Shown here: positions 48,655-64,000 of the stretch, one piece after another
How positions within the stretch are numbered: the first letter of the stretch is position 1
Layout of the letters: each line of letters begins with the position of its first letter
Source of the DNA: Rhabditoides inermis
Lineage: Eukaryota > Nematoda > Chromadorea > Rhabditida > Rhabditidae
Assembly (NCBI GenBank): GCA_963966185.1
Contig: CAWZYM010000337.1
Coordinates: 226,501 to 290,500 of the forward strand
Length of the DNA: 64,000 bases
Direction of reading: 5' to 3'
Translations under genes and position numbers: made by a program
The notes under the pieces: generated by a model
Database searches by the model: none
The model's input: the letters and a program-made list of their open reading frames with translations, nothing else
What the model was told of the DNA's origin: nothing

Positions 48655-48800
48655 GTTGGAGAGCCACTACGCCACGTGGTTTTGTGAGAGAATCAGCGAA
48701 ATAGTGATATGAACGCCAAGAAAAAAAGATTGCGATGCATTTCGTTCACCAAACGGCATGTGCAAAAACCACGATAATGTTTTCACCAAAAATCCTGGCA
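48655..48800 (-). mobile_element. SINE family 2, copy D (5' part only)
   Basis: On the minus strand it carries the family leader GTGAAAACATTATCGTGG, GGCGTTCATAT, GCTGATTCTCTCACA and the tRNA-like start ACCACGTGGCGTAGTGG, then breaks off. Confidence 0.65.
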
Positions 48801-48810
48801 ATATGGAGTT

Positions 48811-49175
48811 CACACCATCACACCACCACACCAACACACCATCACACTATACACTATCACACTATTCTCTACGACTGATTATGTTGATGGTGTGGTAGTA
48901 TGATAGTGTGGGTTGTGTGAGTGGTGTGGTGGTGTGATAGTGTGGTGGTGTGATGGTGTGATGGTGTGGTGGTGTGATGGTGTGGTGGTGTGATAGTGTG
49001 GTGGTGTGATGGTGTGGTGGTGTGATGGTGTGGTGGTGTGATAGTGTGGTGGTGTGATGGTGTGATGGTGTGATTTCCTATATATGGTGTGGGTGGTGTG
49101 GTGGTGTACAGGAGTGGTGTGGGTTCCGTGAGTGGTATGATGGTGTGATGGTGTGGTGGTGTGATAGTGTGATTT
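48811..49175. repeat. GTGTGATGGTGTGGTG minisatellite with an inverted leader
   Basis: Plus-strand CACACCATCACACCACC units at 48811-48866 switch after a ~20-bp loop to TGGTGTGATGGTGTGG units up to 49175. The two parts can pair as a hairpin. Confidence 0.85.
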
Positions 49176-50309
49176 CGCCCAAAATCATGAGCTAAGTGTG
49201 AGCCTATTATAATATTATACAGAATAACTATGTCATTAATCAATTATCAATTATTGTTTTTCGAAACATCAATTCAGATGTTGATGCAATACACAAAACC
49301 ATTCAGCGGTTAGCATCGTAGTCAATACGATTGATACTTGATACATACATTCCTCTTTCAATCCTGTTTTTTGTCCACATCGGTTTTTAGGTATACAAGA
49401 ATAGGTATACAAGAAAAGAAAAATAGAAGAACAATCTTAAATATTTCAATATGTCTTTCTCACTGCCTCTCTCTCACTCCCTCAAAAAGGAAGGTTTGTT
49501 TTGAGTCAGCTGCAAAGAGATTTTATGCATGTGCTTTTGTTGAATCAGATCCAGACAAACCTCTTCTTTTTACTTACGTACTTTTCGAAAGAGAATATAG
49601 AATGACGTGAGTGCATATAAAAACTCTTTTATTGTATCTGCTCAGAACACAGAATTCGCACAGTTTTTTTGGAGTGTGGTGAGCTGTTTCGTAGTGCATG
49701 GTGATGTTCTCGCTCGACCGCACAACAGACTTTTTGCCTGGCTGGCAACTGACCTGACCACTCTCTCACCTTGCCACACTCTCTCGCCTATCGCGGGAGA
49801 CAATACGATGTGCACATATCGGCATATCCATATCGCCTCGCCTCGAGAAAATCACTTCCAGAAAGTTTCATGAAAAACAGTTTCAGGTTGTAATGTGGCT
49901 GACGAGTGAGGGGGTGTAGAAGAGTGACAGCAAGACTATTTTTCGATACATACATGTAGAATGAAGATCACGATCCTCATTTGCGTGAGGTATACTCGAA
50001 CTGGCCGAAATCTGGTTCCGCCCCTCTTTTCCCTCTCATCACACACTGTTTCATCGTGCAGTGTCTGCCTCTCGCCCTATTGCACTCTATTTCGAACGCG
50101 TTGTCTAACCGTTACATTTAGCCTTATAAGTCCGCGGAGATGAGAGATAGAAGGGTGAAGGTTTAAATTTCTCTAGACCGGTAGCCGTCATTTTATCAGA
50201 CAGCATGATGCGCATTTGCATGTGCTAGACAAGAAAGTGTCCATATTATTATTATTTTTATCATTATAATTATTGTTTTTATTAGTATTTATATTATTAT
50301 TATTCACAG

Positions 50310-60889
<10,580 letters not shown>

Positions 60890-61139
60890 GCGAAAGACAA
60901 GTTATCAGACCCAGTACATTGTGACTCATCGTGTATGTGAATCGGTCAAACTATGTGCAATACTGTATTGTTGGATTTTTATATTCACTGTATTCGTTGA
61001 AATACTTTTCAAAGTGTATAAAAGGCATCATCGGAAAATGAGCTGCACCGTTCACATTTTGTTATCCTATCTACACATACAAATCACGCCATATCAGTAA
61101 TCAGTAATCAGGAAGTCTTTGCCTCGATTTTTCTCATAT

Positions 61140-61400
61140 TTTTTCCGAGCTGTGCGATCAGAATCCACTGTAAGGTTTTTTCAATTTGACAAAAGTTGGT
61201 TACCCAAGATCGAACCCATCGACTGCTGCTTGCGAAGCGAAAACGTTCCCACTACGTCACGTGGCCATGTGAGAGAATCAGCTAACCAGAGCAATAAATG
61301 CCGATGAAAAAATGCTGTTTTTTTTAAATCAGTGTACTGTATTATAACTGTCCATGATAATGTTTTCACCGAAAACATGCTGAGCCCATTGCTCATAAAT
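61140..61400 (-). mobile_element. SINE family 2, copy C
   Basis: On the minus strand: GGTGAAAACATTATCATGG leader, GCTGATTCTCTCACATGG, tRNA-like CCACGTGACGTAGTGGGAAC with GGGTTCGATCTTGGG, then TTTTGTCAAATTGAAAAAA and GGATTCTGATC. It is the only copy besides A that keeps both promoter boxes. Confidence 0.73.
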
Positions 61401-61489
61401 GTAACACTTATTCAAAGTAATTTATTAAAAACAATACAAATAAGTGCTGACAAAAGTGAAGTGACCAGTGCCCACCCATAAGTATGTAG

Positions 61490-61745
61490 TCGGATAGCGC
61501 AGCCAGGTATCCAAACTCGACGTTGAACATCTCAAGAGCATGGAGAAGGAATCCGTGGCCGAGCCGGTCGAACGGTTTTTCGAAGTCGACAAATGTGAAC
61601 TCTCCACGACTTGAGAGACGGTCTGCAGGTGGTCTCAGTAGCCGCTCCGGAATCCGGCTCGCTCTCGTGGTCGTTCGTTTTCCAGAATTTCAGCCTGTTT
61701 CAGCCTGTTCAAGAGCACATTAGAATAGGTTTTGTAGAACGCGAG
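61490..61745 (-). pseudogene. LINE reverse-transcriptase remnant
   Basis: Minus-strand frames carry non-LTR reverse transcriptase signatures: VLLNRLKQ, RPRERAGFRSGY, HLQTVSQVVE, then after a frameshift FVDFEKPFDRLGHGFLLHAL (the FVDFEKAFD palm motif). An in-frame stop follows RSGY and the frame changes near 61600, so it is dead. Confidence 0.75.
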
Positions 61746-62137
61746 TTATTCTCTGGCACTGGGTTTCAAAAGTGATGTCGCGACAGGTCGACCCCACGCA
61801 CTTCTGGCGAGTTGAACGAGAAGCCCGCTGGAACAGGTAAGGCGAGGAAAAAGCTAGCGGGTCGGGGACGTCTGCCCCCGGCCCGCTAGCTTCGTTGTTC
61901 AGGTCAATTTCACTGTTTCTGATGTTTCGCACTCTTTCAATCAATCGTTATAGCTGAATATGACAACACATAATGATACAATGGTACCTAATATGCGAGA
62001 TACATAATAGGCTAACGCCGGGGAAAGACAGGTAGGCTGACGAGGTTAGTGGTGGGAAGACGATACTTGATCGATAATCATTCCTGGACCATTAGAGTAC
62101 CATTCTTGACGTGTAGAGCTCCGGGATCTTTGCTTCC

Positions 62138-62371
62138 ATGCCAATTCTAAGAATGCATCGCACTCTTCATCTTCCCCAATCAATCACCAGTGTTGTTCCA
62201 TGTGCAAATTTCCTACTGCCAAACGCGCGCACAATTCGGAATAAGCTGTATGATTTAGATATGCTACTGAATCAGGCTAAACCTATTGTTTGCGCGATAA
62301 CCGAAAGTTGGTGCAATGTCGAAGATAATGTGAGTAGTATTCGTATGAATAGCATGTATCGATCGCTATAG
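62138..62371 (+). pseudogene. LINE endonuclease-domain remnant (5' piece)
   Basis: LLPNARTIRNKLYDLDMLL and AITESWC match the start of the apurinic-type endonuclease of CR1/RTE-like LINEs (N-A-R-S-I...L...L, I-T-E-T-W). It ends in a stop directly where the orphan satellite unit begins; the strand is opposite to that of the reverse-transcriptase remnant. Confidence 0.65.
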
Positions 62372-62456
62372 CATGCCCGGTATACCGTGCGTGGCCCTCT
62401 CTTTCCACTGCGGCCGCCACTCTGAATCCGATGCGGCCGGCCATTCTTTCTACATT
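62372..62456 (+). repeat. Orphan half-unit of the 178-bp satellite
   Basis: GCCCGGTATACCGTGCGTGG through CACTCTGAATCCGATGCGGC to CATTCTTTCTAC: the conserved half of the monomer with two or three differences, about 15.5 kb right of the mini-array and outside the 26 kb structure. Confidence 0.93.
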
Positions 62457-62461
62457 CCTTA

Positions 62462-62632
62462 ACACGGACTGTATGGGTAGGGACTGTCTACAACCCAGAA
62501 GACGCCGCCAAGTACGCCTCATCCTGGAAGACCGCCATAGAAGGAAATGACGCCGTCGGTCGCCGGGAGTGGACTGTGAGGGACCTCTGTGAGGGAAGTC
62601 TCTGTCTCTCTATTCTCTCTTTCTCATTTTAG
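62462..62632 (+). other. Unassigned 57-codon frame directly after the orphan satellite
   Basis: Reads TVWVGTVYNPEDAAKYASSW...AVGREWTVRDLCEG and stops at a TAG, with balanced amino-acid use and then an AT-rich UTR-like stretch. It could be the 3' piece of the LINE whose endonuclease lies at 62138-62371, or an unrelated exon fragment. No family recognised. Confidence 0.3.
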
Positions 62633-62915
62633 CAGTGTCATTCACATTATTTTATGTAATTTTTCAAATCCAACTTCTGCTTTATTGATTGATTGTCATT
62701 TCCATTATGTACTGCCTACATTCATTATCATCTTCTCTGTAAATCTTTCATTTCTTCCACAATGCGTTTGCTTTTGTTGTCTATTCCTCGTAACAATTAC
62801 TAGTAAAGTAGGAGAGTAGTGGATGACAGAAAAGTTCATGCTGACTTCCAGGACGAACGCTTGACAAGACTAATCGATTAAAATATAGAATAATATAGAA
62901 TAATATAGAATAATA

Positions 62916-63447
62916 GAGACACTTGGCGAACTTGTAGTCGGCCCAGCTGTAGTGATCTCTCTCTCTCCCTCCCCCTTCTCTTGCCCTCGCTCCCACCCCC
63001 CCCCCCCTCTCTTCTCTCTCACTCTCACCTGTAGTCTCTGTCCCAACAAAACCTCCACGACCCTGCTGTAGTCGTTGTCGTGCTCGCGGCAGCACGCGTT
63101 GAACGCTTAAATAGATACGATGGTGTTTCATATGTTTCTAAATCCCCGGTCCACCTATTACTATAGTCATTCATTGGAGCAGTTTAGCGTGAAACGGGAC
63201 TATTTACACAAGAATTCAAAACAAACCGTATTAGGCAGATAGCTGAAAGGTTTCCACCTACAGCGCGCGACTCATAATTGTGAGAATAGAACTATCCCTC
63301 ACCGTCGTAGTTCCTACCGGGAACGAGTGTCCAGGAGATGATATGGGTGGCGAGGCCGTTGCCGCAGTGCCATTCAGAGATAGAGGGAGAGACGAGGAGA
63401 AGGAGGAGGAGGAGGAGGAGAGGCGACAGGGGCATGTTTGATGCCAT
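62916..63447 (-). CDS. Secreted phospholipase A2-like protein (group III-like), partial
   Basis: Exon 1 63303-63447: start, Leu-rich signal peptide (PLSPLLLLLLLLLVSPSIS), then EWHCGNGLATHIISWTL. Exon 2 63029-63105: AFNACCREHDNDYSR, the PLA2 active-site segment with the catalytic His-Asp pair. A third segment near 62916-62960 reads HYSWADYKFAKC, matching the D-x-x-F-x-x-C-L block of bee-venom-type PLA2. Joins 1-2 are GT-AG and in phase; the third exon needs an acceptor inside a GA tract, so its exact start is doubtful, and no 3' continuation is found. The usual Cys two after HD is replaced by Asp (HDND for HDxC), so a structural disulphide is missing. It may be a diverged or degenerating gene; PLA2 activity is not implied. 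Confidence 0.6.
62960..63025. repeat. CT/C tract at the PLA2-like exon 2 donor
   Basis: CT and CCC runs filling the intron and starting about 8 bases past the donor. Confidence 0.8.
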
Positions 63448-63569
63448 GCTGAAAGAGTCACTAGGCACTAGCTCACTACCATCGAAATAGTAATAAAAAA
63501 GTTCTGAGCACACATGCAACATGATAAATAACACAGTTCACAGTGTCTGCGGTAGGAAAAAATAGGAAT

Positions 63570-64000
63570 AGAATGAACTCTCTCCATTTCGCAAAGCGCC
63601 ATTTCGCAATCGTTCCGCGGCAGAGAAATCGAGATGGAATAATTCGAACCATTCCACTCGCTTATAGGGGTACAACGGGAGAATAATTTGTATCTACTCC
63701 ACTTGTTTAGGGTAACGACAGGAGAACAAACTGATATGCTCCACTGGACAACTCTAAAGTTACGGTAGCAGAATAATTTGAGTTGTTCCACTCGCTTAGG
63801 GTTACGGTAAGAGAGTTATTTGAGTTGTTCCACTCGCTTAGAAATACGGTAGGAGAACAATTTGATCTACTCCACTCGCTTAGAATTACGGTAAAAGAAT
63901 AACTTGATCTACTCCACTCGCTTAGGGTTACGATAGGAGAATAATTTGAGTTGTTCCACTCGCTTATAATTACGATAGAAGAATAACTTGATCTACTCCA
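63570..64000. repeat. 42-bp minisatellite running off the right edge
   Basis: Units of the form TTCCACTCGCTTAGGGTTAC followed by GGTAGGAGAATAATTTGA(G/T)(T/C) recur every 42 bp (for example CCACTCGCTT at 63788, 63830, 63872). About ten units are visible, decaying toward the left. Two sub-variants (GTTGTTCC and TCTACTCC) alternate. Confidence 0.88.

Noticed and set aside
48869..49243. His/Thr-Pro-rich minus-strand frame of 124 codons
   Set aside because: Translation of the GGTGTGATGG minisatellite.
49961..50143. Start codon and first exon of the OAC gene at 49963
   Set aside because: The nearby donors leave phase 0 or 2, whereas the exon at 50310 needs one base from the previous exon; no hydrophobic or conserved N-terminus decides it.

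Overview
Eukaryotic genomic DNA, most likely from a free-living nematode (rhabditid or diplogastrid; the genus cannot be read from the sequence). Evidence: many short GT-AG introns with TTTCAG-type acceptors, a member of the nematode-expanded O-acyltransferase (OAC) family, several tRNA-derived SINEs, LINE remnants and very heavy (GA)n/(CT)n microsatellite content. I rebuilt the genes by joining exons with matching splice phase. No prokaryotic features or CRISPR arrays were seen, and no clean functional tRNA or rRNA gene.

Layout. 1-6900 (minus): 5' two thirds of a GalNAc-transferase of the GALNT2/gly-4 type, 13 exons, running off the left edge. 6901-10734: intergenic, with a SINE, pyrimidine tracts and decayed copies of the end of the next gene. 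10735-19238 (minus): complete 14-exon mitochondrial phenylalanyl-tRNA synthetase (FARS2, 446 aa). One of its introns holds an unrecognised plus-strand coding-like segment ending in a transmembrane helix. 19239-20863: intergenic, with a CTAG-rich foldback element carrying a tRNA-like core. 20864-46828: one ~26 kb structure with inverted ends, made mostly of ~134 tandem copies of a 178-bp satellite, a 1.1 kb unique spacer and 3.5 further units in inverted orientation. 46829-50309: intergenic repeats and minisatellites. 50310-60889 (plus): 20-exon membrane O-acyltransferase (acyltransferase-3 domain plus SGNH domain, at least 661 aa). 60890-62900: mobile-element debris (SINE, LINE reverse transcriptase and endonuclease remnants, one orphan satellite unit). 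62916-63447 (minus): a partial secreted phospholipase A2-like gene. The right edge is a 42-bp minisatellite that leaves the window.

The genes are not an operon and share no pathway: Golgi protein glycosylation, mitochondrial translation, membrane-linked acyl transfer and a secreted lipase-like protein. The remarkable parts are the transposon-like structure around a mega-satellite, and a recurring pattern in which introns contain decayed tandem copies of the adjacent exon edge, or a long microsatellite that starts within a few bases of the 5' splice site.
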